From: Azohydromonas australica DSM 1124
GTDB lineage: Bacteria > Pseudomonadota > Gammaproteobacteria > Burkholderiales > Burkholderiaceae_C
DNA length: 56,230 nucleotides
Direction of reading: 5' to 3'
NCBI RefSeq assembly: GCF_000430725.1
Contig: NZ_KE387208.1
Location: 96,800 to 153,029 of the forward strand
The notes below the pieces were generated by a model. That model was not told the DNA's origin. It worked only from the letters and a program-made list of their open reading frames with translations, and ran no database searches. Of the stretch, positions 1-8,600 are shown one piece after another (positions within the stretch are counted from its first letter, which is position 1; the number at the start of each line of letters is the position of its first letter). A program made the position numbers and the translations under genes.

Positions 1-89
1 ACATGCCGCCGTTCGAGGGTACGCTGAACCAGGAAGCGATCTGGTCGATCAAGTCCTACCTGGAAACCCGCCGCGAGAGGCCGCTCTGA
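1..89 (+). CDS. c-type cytochrome, C-terminal end (partial)
   Basis: Only the last 28 codons are inside the window, reading in frame from base 3 to a TGA at 87-89. They encode a segment beginning MPPFEG, followed by LNQEAIWSIKSYLE. This is the usual C-terminal pattern of class I cytochromes c: a methionine (the distal haem ligand) in an MPxF context, then an amphipathic helix with IWxIxxYL. The CXXCH haem site lies outside the window. The stop codon overlaps the ATG of the next gene (TGATG), so the two are translationally coupled. The next gene is of a type associated with quinoprotein dehydrogenases, so this is plausibly the cytochrome acceptor of a PQQ-dependent dehydrogenase. That last step is inference. 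Confidence 0.7.
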   Translation, partial: MPPFEGTLNQEAIWSIKSYLETRRERPL

Positions 90-943
90 TGGGCCGCCCG
101 CCCATCACCATGAAGCGCCGCTCGATGCTGGGCGCGCTGGCCGGCGCCGGCGCCGCGGCGCTGGGGCTGCCGCTGCCGCTGTCGGCCACGCCGCTGGAGA
201 AGATCAAGGAGCGCGGCTCGCTGACCGTGGCGCTCTACAACGAGTTCCCGCCGTTCCACGACCAGGGCAAGGGCATCGACGTCGAGCTCGCCGGCGCGCT
301 GGCGCAGGCGCTGAACGTGAAGCTGTCGGTGCTGCCGTTCCCGGCCGGCGAGGCCATGAACGACGACCTGCGCAACATGGTCTGGAAGGGCCACTACCTG
401 GGCTACGGCCCCGCCGACGTGCTGCTGCACGTGCCGGTGGACCGGCCGCTGATGCAGGAGAACCCGCAGGTCAGCATCTTCGGCCCCTACTGGCGCGAGC
501 GCGTGGCCGTGGCCCGCCGGCTGGATGCGGTGCCCACGCTGGAGAGCCTGTCGCAGCTGGGCAAGGCGCGCGTGGCGGTGCCGGGGCTGTCGCTGGCGGG
601 CTGGCTGCTCATCGGCGCCGACGGCGGCGCCTACCGCGAGCAGCTGGTGACGACCTTCAAGGACGGCGTGCTGGCCGCCCAGGCGCTCAAGAACGGCGAG
701 GTGCCGGTGGCCGCTGGCAACCTGTCCGAGCTGCAGAGCGTGCTGCGCGGCCAGAGCGGCATCGCCATCGAGCCGCTGCCGAGCCCGCGCGCGCCGCGCG
801 AGGGCTGGGCCGTGGGCATGGCGGTGAAGAAGGACGCCACCGAGCTCGCGCAGGCGCTGCAGGGCGCCCTCAACGACATCGCCAAGGACGGCCGTCTGGC
901 GGCGATGTTCGACCGGCACAACGTCAGCTGGCGGCCCGTGTAG
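89..943 (+). CDS. periplasmic substrate-binding protein, quinoprotein dehydrogenase-associated type
   Basis: 284 residues. The N terminus has a twin-arginine-like segment (KRRSMLGAL) followed by a hydrophobic Ala/Gly/Leu stretch, so export, possibly by Tat, is expected. An in-frame ATG at 110 would start directly at MKRRS, but the ATG at 89 overlaps the upstream stop and is equally plausible. The mature part resembles family 3 solute-binding proteins: KERGSLTVALYNEFPPF near the start, a GIDVELAGALA segment, and ADVLLHVPVD near the middle. Proteins of this kind (MoxJ/XoxJ-like) sit next to a cytochrome c and a PQQ alcohol or methanol dehydrogenase, and the preceding cytochrome tail fits. No transporter permease follows, which favours a dehydrogenase-associated role over ABC uptake. 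The ligand is unknown. Confidence 0.65.
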   Translation: MGRPPITMKRRSMLGALAGAGAAALGLPLPLSATPLEKIKERGSLTVALYNEFPPFHDQGKGIDVELAGALAQALNVKLSVLPFPAGEAMNDDLRNMVWKGHYLGYGPADVLLHVPVDRPLMQENPQVSIFGPYWRERVAVARRLDAVPTLESLSQLGKARVAVPGLSLAGWLLIGADGGAYREQLVTTFKDGVLAAQALKNGEVPVAAGNLSELQSVLRGQSGIAIEPLPSPRAPREGWAVGMAVKKDATELAQALQGALNDIAKDGRLAAMFDRHNVSWRPV

Positions 944-1011
944 CAATTTGGAGCAATAGGCCTGCGCTTTCTGGGGTTTCACCCATGTAGGCGTGGGCCT
1001 CTTGCGCAATC

Positions 1012-1141
1012 AACATAGGTATGCAAGTGCATAGGGGTCCACGGACCCTGGCGTCCGGCAGGCGCGCTTTCCTTGGCGCGCCGCAGGCCGGACGATTTTT
1101 TTGGCCTCGAACATAGGCAGTGCAGTGCATAGGGACCGCGG
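1012..1141 (+). repeat. imperfect ~32-bp direct repeat flanking a terminator
   Basis: Two copies, 1012-1044 and 1110-1141. Both begin AACATAGG, share a TGCA-rich centre and GTGCATAGGG, and end in a CGG. The first copy contains a near-perfect palindrome (TATGCA, 2 nt, TGCATA). The copies bracket the terminator hairpin at 1052-1102 and lie in the leader of the aldehyde oxidoreductase operon. Function is unknown. Tandem regulator sites or a duplicated element are both possible. Confidence 0.6.
1052..1102 (+). terminator. intrinsic terminator or attenuator upstream of aorA
   Basis: Nested inverted repeat. Outer arms are CGTCCGGC (1052-1059) and GCCGGACG (1087-1094). Inner arms are GGCGCGC (1061-1067) and GCGCGCC (1076-1082), with an 8-nt loop. 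Seven T residues follow at 1096-1102. It lies 109 bp after the stop of the upstream gene and 88 bp before the aorA start. It either ends the upstream transcript or, if the aor promoter lies upstream of it, acts as a leader attenuator. Confidence 0.8.
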
Positions 1142-1190
1142 GGATGGCGCCGGCGCGCCGGGGAACGGGGTCCGAATGAAGGGAAAAGCC

Positions 1191-1667
1191 ATGCAGAAGT
1201 CGCTTCACATCAACCCGGACAAGTGCACCGGCTGTCTCCAGTGCGAGATGGCGTGCAGCTTCGAGAACTACGCCACCTTCGCGCCGGCCAAGTCGCGCAT
1301 CAAGGTGTTCGATTTCCATCACACCGGCCGCAAGGTGCCCTACACCTGCACGCAGTGCGACGAGGCCTGGTGCCTGCACGCCTGCCCGGTGGAGGCCATC
1401 ACCATCAACGCGCTGACCGGCGCCAAGGTCGTCAACGAGACGACCTGCGTGGGCTGCAAGGTGTGCACCATCAGCTGCCCCTTCGGCACCATCAACTACG
1501 TGCAGGAGACGGGCAAGGTCCAGAAGTGCGACCTCTGCGGCGGCGACCCGGCCTGCGCCACCGCCTGCCCCACCGGCGCCATCACCTACGTGGACGCCAA
1601 CTGGACCGGCCTCGGGAAGATGGCCGCCTGGGCCGAGAAGCTCGGCACCCCGGCGGCCGCCGCCTGA
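1191..1667 (+). CDS. aorA: aldehyde oxidoreductase iron-sulfur subunit (AorA-like, four [4Fe-4S])
   Basis: 158 residues. The start is the ATG at 1191, preceded by GAAGGGA at Shine-Dalgarno distance; in-frame upstream ATGs lack one. Sixteen cysteines fall in four ferredoxin-type groups: C12/C15/C18/C22, C53/C56/C61/C65, C86/C89/C92/C96 and C113/C116/C122/C126. That gives a polyferredoxin expected to hold four [4Fe-4S] clusters. This is the organisation of the small electron-transfer subunit of heteromeric tungsten aldehyde oxidoreductases of the Aromatoleum AorABC type, where it links the catalytic subunit to the flavin subunit. The catalytic gene follows after 24 bp and the flavoprotein gene is third, matching that gene order. 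No signal peptide is present, so a cytoplasmic location is expected. Confidence 0.88.
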   Translation: MQKSLHINPDKCTGCLQCEMACSFENYATFAPAKSRIKVFDFHHTGRKVPYTCTQCDEAWCLHACPVEAITINALTGAKVVNETTCVGCKVCTISCPFGTINYVQETGKVQKCDLCGGDPACATACPTGAITYVDANWTGLGKMAAWAEKLGTPAAAA

Positions 1668-1691
1668 CACCACAGATCTGAGGAGCAGCAC

Positions 1692-3539
1692 ATGTCCTGG
1701 GCAGGAAAAATCCTTCGCGTCAACCTCACGGACGGCACCGTCAAGTCCGAGCCGCTGAACATGAAATGGACGCGCGAGTATCTCGGCTCGCGTGGTCTGG
1801 GCACCAAGTACTTCGTCGAGGAAGTCGATGCCAAGGTCGACCCGCTGTCGGCCGAGAACAAGATCATCTGGGCCACCGGTCCGCTGACCGGCACCATGGC
1901 CTCCACCGGCGGGCGCTACACCGTCATCACCAAGGGCCCGCTGACCGGCACCATCGCCTGTTCCAACTCCGGCGGCTACTGGGGCTCGGAGCTGAAGTTC
2001 GCGGGCTGGGACATGATCATCTTCGAGGGCGCGTCCCCGAAGCCCGTGTACCTCTACGTCGAGAACGACAAGGCCGAGCTGCGCGACGCCAGCCACCTGT
2101 GGGGCCACAGCGTCTGGGAAACCGAGGAGACGCTCAAGAAGCTGCACCAGGACCCGCTGCTGCGCATCAGCACCATCGGCCTGGCCGGCGAGAACAAGGT
2201 GCTGTTCTCCGCCATCGTCAACGACCTGCACCGCGCCGCCGGCCGCTCGGGCGTGGGCGCCGTGATGGGCAGCAAGAACCTCAAGGCCGTGGCCGTGCGC
2301 GGCACCCTGGGCGTGGGCAACGTGGCCAACCCCAAGGAGTTCATGAAGGTCACCTTCGAGAAGAAGCAGGTGCTGGCCGACAACGCCGTGACGGGCCAGG
2401 GCCTGCCGACCTACGGCACGCAGGTGCTGATGAACGTCATCAACGAGATCGGCGCGCTGCCCACGCGCAACCACCGCGACGTGCAGTTCGACGGCGCCAA
2501 GGACATCTCGGCCGAGGCCATGGCCGCCCCGCGCGCCACCGACGGCAAGAAGCACCTGGTGACCAACCAGGCCTGCTTCGGCTGCACCATCGCGTGCGGG
2601 CGCATCTCCAAGATGGACGAGACGCACTTCTCGGTGCAGAACAAGCCGCAGTACTGGGGCGCCTCCGGCGGCCTGGAGTACGAGGCGGCCTGGGCCCTGG
2701 GCGCGGCCAACGGCGTCAACGACCTGGAAGCGCTGCAGTACGCCAACCTGCTGTGCAACGAGCAGGGCATGGACCCGATCAGCTTCGGCGCCACCATCGG
2801 CGCGGTGATGGAGCTGTACGAGATGGGCGTGCTCACCGCCGAGCAGATCGGCACGCAGGCCCCCTTCGGCTCGGCCAAGGCGCTGTGCGAGCTCGCCGAG
2901 ATGACGGCCAAGGGCGAGGGCTTCGGCAAGGAGATCGGCCTGGGCTCGGCGCGCCTGACCGCCAAGTACGGCCATCCCGACCTGAGCATGAGCGTCAAGG
3001 GCCAGGAGTTTCCGGCCTACGACAGCCGCGGCATCCAGGGCATGGGCCTGACCTACGCCACCAGCAACCGCGGCGCGTGCCACCTGCGCTCGTACACCGT
3101 GGCTTCGGAAGTGCTGGGCATCCCGGTCAAGACCGATCCGCTGACCGCCGAGGGCAAGCCCGAGCTGGTCAAGGCCTTCCAGGACGCCACCGCCGCCTTC
3201 GACGCCGCGGGCATCTGCATCTTCACCAGCTTCGCCTGGACGCTGGCCGACGTGCAGCCGCAGGTCGCGGCCGCCTGCGGCGAGGAGTTCACGCTGGAGA
3301 AGATGAACGAGATCGGCGAGCGCATCTGGAACATGGAGCGCGACTTCAACAACCGCGCCGGCTTCACCGCCAAGGACGACACGCTGCCCAAGCGGCTGCT
3401 GACCGAGCCGGCCAAGACCGGCCCGGCCAAGGGCCTGGTCAACAAGCTGCCCGAGATGCTGCCCAAGTACTACGAGATCCGCGGCTGGGACGCCGAGGGC
3501 CGCCTCAAGCCCGACACCCGGGAGCGCCTGGGCCTCTAA
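1692..3539 (+). CDS. aorB: tungsten-dependent aldehyde:ferredoxin oxidoreductase family, catalytic subunit
   Basis: 615 residues, the usual length for the AOR family. The start MSWAGKILRVNLTDG is the family's typical N terminus, and GAGGAGC precedes the ATG. The [4Fe-4S] ligands are visible as C295-x2-C298-x3-C302, with a distant fourth cysteine at C509 in GICIFTSF. The two pterin-binding halves expected in the family are present, including the segment RAAGRSGVGAVMGSKNLKA. Known enzymes oxidise aldehydes to carboxylic acids at a tungsten bis-pyranopterin centre. Placement between the polyferredoxin and an NAD-linked flavoprotein suggests a soluble enzyme coupled to NAD. Tungsten rather than molybdenum is family inference, and the physiological aldehyde is unknown. 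Confidence 0.92.
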   Translation: MSWAGKILRVNLTDGTVKSEPLNMKWTREYLGSRGLGTKYFVEEVDAKVDPLSAENKIIWATGPLTGTMASTGGRYTVITKGPLTGTIACSNSGGYWGSELKFAGWDMIIFEGASPKPVYLYVENDKAELRDASHLWGHSVWETEETLKKLHQDPLLRISTIGLAGENKVLFSAIVNDLHRAAGRSGVGAVMGSKNLKAVAVRGTLGVGNVANPKEFMKVTFEKKQVLADNAVTGQGLPTYGTQVLMNVINEIGALPTRNHRDVQFDGAKDISAEAMAAPRATDGKKHLVTNQACFGCTIACGRISKMDETHFSVQNKPQYWGASGGLEYEAAWALGAANGVNDLEALQYANLLCNEQGMDPISFGATIGAVMELYEMGVLTAEQIGTQAPFGSAKALCELAEMTAKGEGFGKEIGLGSARLTAKYGHPDLSMSVKGQEFPAYDSRGIQGMGLTYATSNRGACHLRSYTVASEVLGIPVKTDPLTAEGKPELVKAFQDATAAFDAAGICIFTSFAWTLADVQPQVAAACGEEFTLEKMNEIGERIWNMERDFNNRAGFTAKDDTLPKRLLTEPAKTGPAKGLVNKLPEMLPKYYEIRGWDAEGRLKPDTRERLGL

Positions 3540-3570
3540 GGCCCGCGGTACCGCTGAAGTAAACGGCATG

Positions 3571-3598
3571 GAGGCGGTCGCGGACCGCCTCTTTTCTT
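3571..3598 (+). terminator. intrinsic terminator between aorB and aorC
   Basis: Perfect 9-bp inverted repeat: GAGGCGGTC (3571-3579), 3-nt loop, GACCGCCTC (3583-3591), then TTTTCTT (3592-3598). It lies in the 71-bp gap between two co-directional genes of one predicted complex. A GGAG ribosome-binding site for aorC follows immediately at 3599-3602. It probably causes partial termination and so sets subunit ratios. Confidence 0.85.
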
Positions 3599-3610
3599 GG
3601 AGCTGCTTCC

Positions 3611-4894
3611 ATGTTGACTCACCTGATCCTCGGCGCCGGTCCGGCCGGCGTCATCGCGGCCGAGACCCTCCGCAAGCACGCGCCGCGGGACCGCATCCTC
3701 GTCGTCGGCGACGAGGTCGAGCCGCCGTACTCGCGCATGGCGATTCCGTACCTGCTGGTCGGGCGCGTCGGCGAGCCCGGCACGCACCTGCGCCACAGCC
3801 CTGACCACTACGAGCGGCTGCGCATCGACCTCAAGCGCGGCGTGCGCGCGCTGGCCGTGGACACCAAGGCGCGCAAGGTCTTCTTCAGCGACGACAGCGA
3901 GGTCGAATACGACCGGCTGCTCATCGCCACCGGCTCCAGCCCGGTGCAGCCGCCCATTCCCGGCATCAACAGCCCCGGCGTGCACACCTGCTGGACGCTG
4001 GACGATGCGCGCGCCATCGCCGCGCGGGCCCAGCCCGGCGCGCGCGTGGTGCAGGTGGGCGCGGGCTTCATCGGCTGCATCATCATGGAAGCCCTGGCGC
4101 TGCGCGGCGTGAAGCTCAGCGTGGTGGAGACCGGCGACCGCATGGTGCCGCGCATGATGGGCCCCACCGCCGGCGGCATGATCCGCGAGTGGGTGCAGTC
4201 CAAGGGCGTGGACGTGCACACCGGCGCGCGCGTGCAGGCCATCGAGACCGCGGGCAACGGGTTGCGCGTGAAACTGTCCAACGGCGAGGTGCTGGAGGCG
4301 GACCTGGTCATCAGCGCCACCGGCGTGCGGCCCAACATCGGCTTCCTGTGGGGCAGCGGCGTGCGCTGCCTGCAGGGCGTGCTCACCGACGAGCACCTGC
4401 AGACCAGCGTTCCCGGCGTCTATGCCGCGGGCGACTGCGCCGAGGCCTTCGACATCGTCAGCGGACGCACCATCGTCAGCGCCATCCAGCCCAACGCGGC
4501 GGAGCAGGCGCGCGTGGCGGCGCTGAACATGGTGGGCCAGCGCGCGGTGCTCAACGGCGTCACGCAGATCAACGTGCTCGACACGCTCGGGCTGATCTCC
4601 ACCAGCTTCGGCAACTGGCAGGGCGTGCCCGGCGGCCAGAGCGCCGAGCTCGTGGACCAGGACGCCGGCAAGGCGCTGAGCCTGCAGTTCGACGGCGATC
4701 TGCTCGTGGGCTGCAACAGCGTGGGCTGGACGCAGCACGTGGGCGCCATGCGCGGCCTGGTCGAAGGCCAGGTCAAGCTCACGCCCGAGTGGAAGCAGCG
4801 CCTGATCGACGACCCCACGCAGCTGATGCCCGCCTACCTGGCCTGCGCCCAGGCGCAAGAGGCCCGCGGGCTGGGCAAGCAGCAGCCGTACTGA
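3611..4894 (+). CDS. aorC: FAD/NAD-dependent oxidoreductase, AOR flavin subunit (AorC-like)
   Basis: 427 residues. The N-terminal dinucleotide-binding motif is GAGPAG at residues 8-13. A second motif, VGAGFIGC, lies in the centre, and a C-terminal FAD motif appears as GVYAAGDCAEAF. This is the pyridine nucleotide-disulfide oxidoreductase class II fold without a visible redox-active cysteine pair, as in NAD(P)H-rubredoxin/ferredoxin reductase-like proteins. In AorABC-type aldehyde oxidoreductases this subunit passes electrons from the polyferredoxin to NAD+. The ATG at 3611 has GGAG 8 nt upstream. The gene is separated from aorB by a terminator hairpin and is followed after 38 bp by the MoaD-like gene. 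Confidence 0.87.
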   Translation: MLTHLILGAGPAGVIAAETLRKHAPRDRILVVGDEVEPPYSRMAIPYLLVGRVGEPGTHLRHSPDHYERLRIDLKRGVRALAVDTKARKVFFSDDSEVEYDRLLIATGSSPVQPPIPGINSPGVHTCWTLDDARAIAARAQPGARVVQVGAGFIGCIIMEALALRGVKLSVVETGDRMVPRMMGPTAGGMIREWVQSKGVDVHTGARVQAIETAGNGLRVKLSNGEVLEADLVISATGVRPNIGFLWGSGVRCLQGVLTDEHLQTSVPGVYAAGDCAEAFDIVSGRTIVSAIQPNAAEQARVAALNMVGQRAVLNGVTQINVLDTLGLISTSFGNWQGVPGGQSAELVDQDAGKALSLQFDGDLLVGCNSVGWTQHVGAMRGLVEGQVKLTPEWKQRLIDDPTQLMPAYLACAQAQEARGLGKQQPY

Positions 4895-4932
4895 GCGCGG
4901 GGACGCCAAGGCCGCGGGCAACATCACGACCC

Positions 4933-5187
4933 ATGCGCATCACTTTCAAGCTCTACGCCAGTCTCACCGAGTACCTGCCGCCCGAGGCGCGCAGCGGCAA
5001 CGCGGTGCAGCTCGACCTGCCCGAGGGCAGCACCATCGCGCAGGCCGTGGAACCCTACGGCCTGCCGATGAAGCTGGTGCACCTGGTGCTGGTCAACGGC
5101 AGCTTCGTGCCGCCCGAGGCGCGCGCCACGCGCGCGCTGGTCGAAGGCGACGTGCTGGCCATCTGGCCTCCGATCGCCGGCGGCTGA
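4933..5187 (+). CDS. aorD: MoaD/ThiS-family sulfur-carrier protein (AorD-like)
   Basis: 84 residues ending in Gly-Gly (IAGG), the C terminus that is thiocarboxylated in MoaD and ThiS sulfur carriers. The start MRITFKLYASLTEYLPP is a typical ubiquitin-like beta-grasp beginning, and GDVLAIWPPIAGG matches the MoaD C-terminal pattern. MoaD supplies the dithiolene sulfurs of molybdopterin. A dedicated copy beside a tungsten aldehyde oxidoreductase suggests local support of pterin cofactor synthesis, as in other AOR operons. It follows aorC in the same direction and is 5 bp before the next small gene. Confidence 0.88.
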   Translation: MRITFKLYASLTEYLPPEARSGNAVQLDLPEGSTIAQAVEPYGLPMKLVHLVLVNGSFVPPEARATRALVEGDVLAIWPPIAGG

Positions 5188-5192
5188 AGCCC

Positions 5193-5498
5193 GTGCAGTT
5201 GCTGCAGTGCCCCGCCGAGTTCGAGCGGGAGATGGGCTGCACCGCCGCCGAGCTGGTGCACTGGCTTCCCGGCGCCGCCGCGCCGCACACGGTGCTGCAG
5301 CGCGCCGACGGCGCGGACATCGCGCTCGACGCGGGCGGGCGGCTGAGCCTGCGCTGGGAGGCGCTGCCGCCGCGGCGCATCGCGCTGCTGTGCGTGCCGC
5401 GGCTGCGGCTGCGCTTCGCCTTCGAAGGGGTGGACGAGGCGGCGCGGCTGCGCTTCATGCACCGCTTCGACCTGTACACGCAGCGCGGCGGCGGCTGA
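5193..5498 (+). CDS. unknown 101-residue protein at the end of the AOR operon
   Basis: Starts with GTG at 5193, only 5 bp after the MoaD-like stop, so it is almost certainly co-transcribed. No known domain is recognised. The sequence is rich in Arg, Leu and Ala, has no signal peptide or membrane helix, and carries three cysteines (C6, C16 and one in the LLCVPRLRLRFAF segment). The central part alternates hydrophobic and charged residues in a way that could form beta strands, and the end is a Gly-rich QRGGG. Its position suggests a role in maturation or assembly of the aldehyde oxidoreductase or its cofactor, but this is guilt by association. A bidirectional terminator follows within 50 bp, which marks it as the last gene of the operon. 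Confidence 0.65.
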   Translation: MQLLQCPAEFEREMGCTAAELVHWLPGAAAPHTVLQRADGADIALDAGGRLSLRWEALPPRRIALLCVPRLRLRFAFEGVDEAARLRFMHRFDLYTQRGGG

Positions 5499-5543
5499 CC
5501 CGGCGCGGGCAGGCGAGGGCACCATGCCTTTCGCCCCGGAATG

Positions 5544-5583
5544 AAAAACGGCGGTGGCACGCGAGCGCCACCGCCGTCTTGTT
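5544..5583. terminator. bidirectional intrinsic terminator between convergent genes
   Basis: Perfect 11-bp inverted repeat: ACGGCGGTGGC (5548-5558), 8-nt loop, GCCACCGCCGT (5567-5577). A runs flank the left arm (5544-5548) and CTTGTTT flanks the right arm. It serves the aor operon on the plus strand and the autotransporter on the minus strand, where the A run reads as a U tract. Confidence 0.88.
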
Positions 5584-5631
5584 TCAGGGCCGGGCCGGCC
5601 CGGCCCCGCGGGACCGGCCGGCCGCCCGGGC

Positions 5632-8600
5632 TCAGAAGGCCACGTTGAGCTGGACCCTGGCGCTGCCGTCCTTGTAGCCCGACAGCGCGCTGTCGAGGCT
5701 GGCGCTGGCCGTCACGGCTTCGCTCAGGCGGACCGTGCCGCCCACGCCGAACAGGGCCAGCGTGCGCTTGCGGCTGTCGTAGGTCAGCGGGAACTGCACC
5801 GCGTTGTCGATGCCCAGGCTGGCCGTCTGCACGCGGTTGCCTTCGCCCAGCACGCTCTGCAGCGCAGCGTGCGCGGCCAGCGTGAAGGGCTTGCCCGCCA
5901 CCACGTGCTGCCACTCGAAGGCGCTGCCCAGCGTCAGCGTGGTGCGGCTGGTGCTGTAGTCACCCAGCACCAGGCTGTGGCTGGAGCCGGCCTCGGTGAA
6001 GCCGTCGCTGCTGAAGCGGCCGTGGTCCAGGTTGGCGTAGGGCGTCACGGCGAAGCCGCTGGTCCGGTACGCGTCCCAGGCCAGGCCCAGGCTGACGCTG
6101 TTGGCGCTGCCGCGGGTCTCGCCCGTGGCCTCGCCGGACACCGCGTCGCGCTTGAGCTTGTAGCGGTAGCTGCCGTGGCCGATGCCGCCCAGCACGGCCA
6201 GCTTGTCGGTCACGCGGCCCTTGGCGTAGAGCCGGAAGGCCTCGCCCTTGACGGTGCCGCTGCCGTGGTCGCCGCTGAGGCCGCCGTTGCTGCTGGCCAG
6301 CACGCCGCCGATCTCCACCGAGCGGTTGAGCGCGAACTCGGTGCCGATGAGCATCTCGTTGCGGTGCAGCTTGGCCGCGTCGGCCTGGCGCACGCTGTCG
6401 GTCTGGGCCGAGGCGAAGAACTGGCCGCGGCCGCGCACTCCCTCGCCGAACTCGGCGGCGGCGCGCTTGACCAGCAGGCGCGACATCGACGTCGCGGCGC
6501 TGAAGCCGTAGTCGGCCATGGCGCCGTAGTACTCGGGCGTCATCTTGGCGATGCCGTCGCGGGTGGTGAGCACCTCGGCGGCGTTGCGGCCGACGTTCTG
6601 GGCGCCACCGGCGGCGGTGTCGATCTGGTTGACGCCCGCCTGCGAGGTGGCACGGGCGAACAGCGCCTGCGCCGCGTCGCGCTGGCTCTGGGTACGGCCC
6701 AGGTCGGCGAAGGTGCTGCCCGCGGCATTGAGCCCCGTGGCGATGGCCTGGCCGGTGGCGACGTCGAACACGACGGCGGCGTTGCGCGCGGCCACGCCGG
6801 CACCGTCGACGCCGTCGGCGTCGAACAGCACGTCGGCGAAGCTGCCGTTGACGCGCTTGGCGTTGCCGTTGGTGTCGGCGATCACCTGGTACACGTTGCC
6901 CAGGACCGGCGCGACGCCGTTCCAGGTGCGGAACGTGAGCACCGCACCCGGCGCCGCCGTGACGGTGCCGCCCACGCGCACCTGGTCGTGCTGCGTGCCG
7001 GGGGTGGTGCCGGCCAGCTCCAGCTCCAGCACGCTGTTCTCGGTGTAGCTGCCCAGGATCGTCACCGTGCCGGGCGAGTAGCCCGGAGCAAGCGTGCCCT
7101 GGTTGCTGAAGTCGCCGGTGAAGGTCAGCGAGCCGCCGACCTTGGCGCCCGCGGCGTTGCTGAACGATGCGGCGTCCACCGTGCCGCCGCCGCCCAGCGT
7201 CGCGTACTGCAGGTTCTGCGAGTCCGTCACGTGCAGCGTGCTGCCCGAGTCCACCACGGCTGCGCCGGTGCTGAGCTTGGCGCCGGCGTCCAGCGTCATG
7301 GAGCTGCCGTTGCTCAGCTGCAGGGTCTGGGTGTTGACGTTGCTGGCGCCGCTCAGGCGCAGGCTGCCGCCGTCGGTGGCCAGGCTGGAGCCCTGGGTGC
7401 TGTTGAGCACGCCGCTGAACTGGCCGCCGTTGCTGACCACCAGGTGGTAGGCGTTCATGTCCACGCGGCCGTTGCCGTCGAGCGTGCGGATGGTCTGGTC
7501 GCCGTTGGCCAGCACCAGCTTGCCGTCCACCGTCACGGCCGCCTGCAGCGACAGGCGCTGCGGCCCGCCCAGCGTGAGCGTGCTGTTGTTGGCGACCTTG
7601 ACCGTGCCCGCGTCGCTGGTGCCGTTGAGCAGCACCTTGCCCTGGGTGGTCAGCGTGCCGGCGCCGAGCTTGGCGTTGACGACGCTGCCGTCATTGAGCG
7701 CGTAGGTGGTCGCGGTGAGCTTGCCGCTGCCGCCCACGGTGCCGCTGTTGACGAAGGCCGCGACGGTGTCGTCGGAGGCCAGGTTCAGCGTGCCGGCGTT
7801 GCTCAGCGTGGCGTTGGACGCCAGGCCGCCCTGGGTGACGGCCAGCTGCGCGCCGGCGGCCACCGTCACGTCGCGGCTGGCCGTGCTGCCCGAGAGCACC
7901 ACGGTGCCGGCCTGGACCGACATCGCGCCGGTGTGGCTGCTGGCGCCGGAGAGCGTGAGCGTGCCCGCGCCGGTCTTGGCAAAGCTGCCCTGGCCGCTGA
8001 TCTGGCCGGCGTAGGTCGAGTTGCCCGACTGGTTCAGCGTGAGCCGGTCGCCCGCGGCATCGAGCACGACGCGGCCGCTGGCCTCGCCGGCGAAGCCGGC
8101 CGTGGCGATGCTGCGCTGGCCCACCACGTTGAGCGTGCCGCTGTTGCCCACGCCGGCGGCCGTGACGTCGGCCGCCTGGCGGATCACGCCGCCGTTGGCG
8201 TTGACCACCGCGCCGGCGCTGTCGAGCCGGGCGTTGAGCAGCGCCGTGCCGCCGGCCTGGTTGGCCAGCGAGGCGACGTTCTGCGCGGCGTTGACCACGA
8301 GGCTGCCGCTGTTGGCGACGGCGCCGATGGTGTCGGCCGTGCCGGCGCGGAAGGCGGCGCCCGCGTCGATGCTCACGCTGCCGGTGTCGGCCAGGGTGCC
8401 GCCGCCGGTGGTGTCGAGCGTGCCGGCCCGGACGGTGGTGCCGCCCAGGAAGGTGTTGGCGCCGGTGAGGGTCAGCGTGCCGGTCTGCGTCTTGGACAGC
8501 GCGCCCGCGCCGGAGATCACGCCGGCGTAGGTGGAGTCGGCCGTCTGCTGCACCGTCAGGCGCGAGCCCGCGTCGATGGCGACGCTGCCCGAGCCCTGGA

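Noticed and set aside
924..3569. An 881-codon minus-strand frame across the ferredoxin and aldehyde oxidoreductase genes.
   Set aside because: Low-complexity His/Gly/Ala/Leu composition opposite clearly homologous genes. It is a codon-bias shadow.
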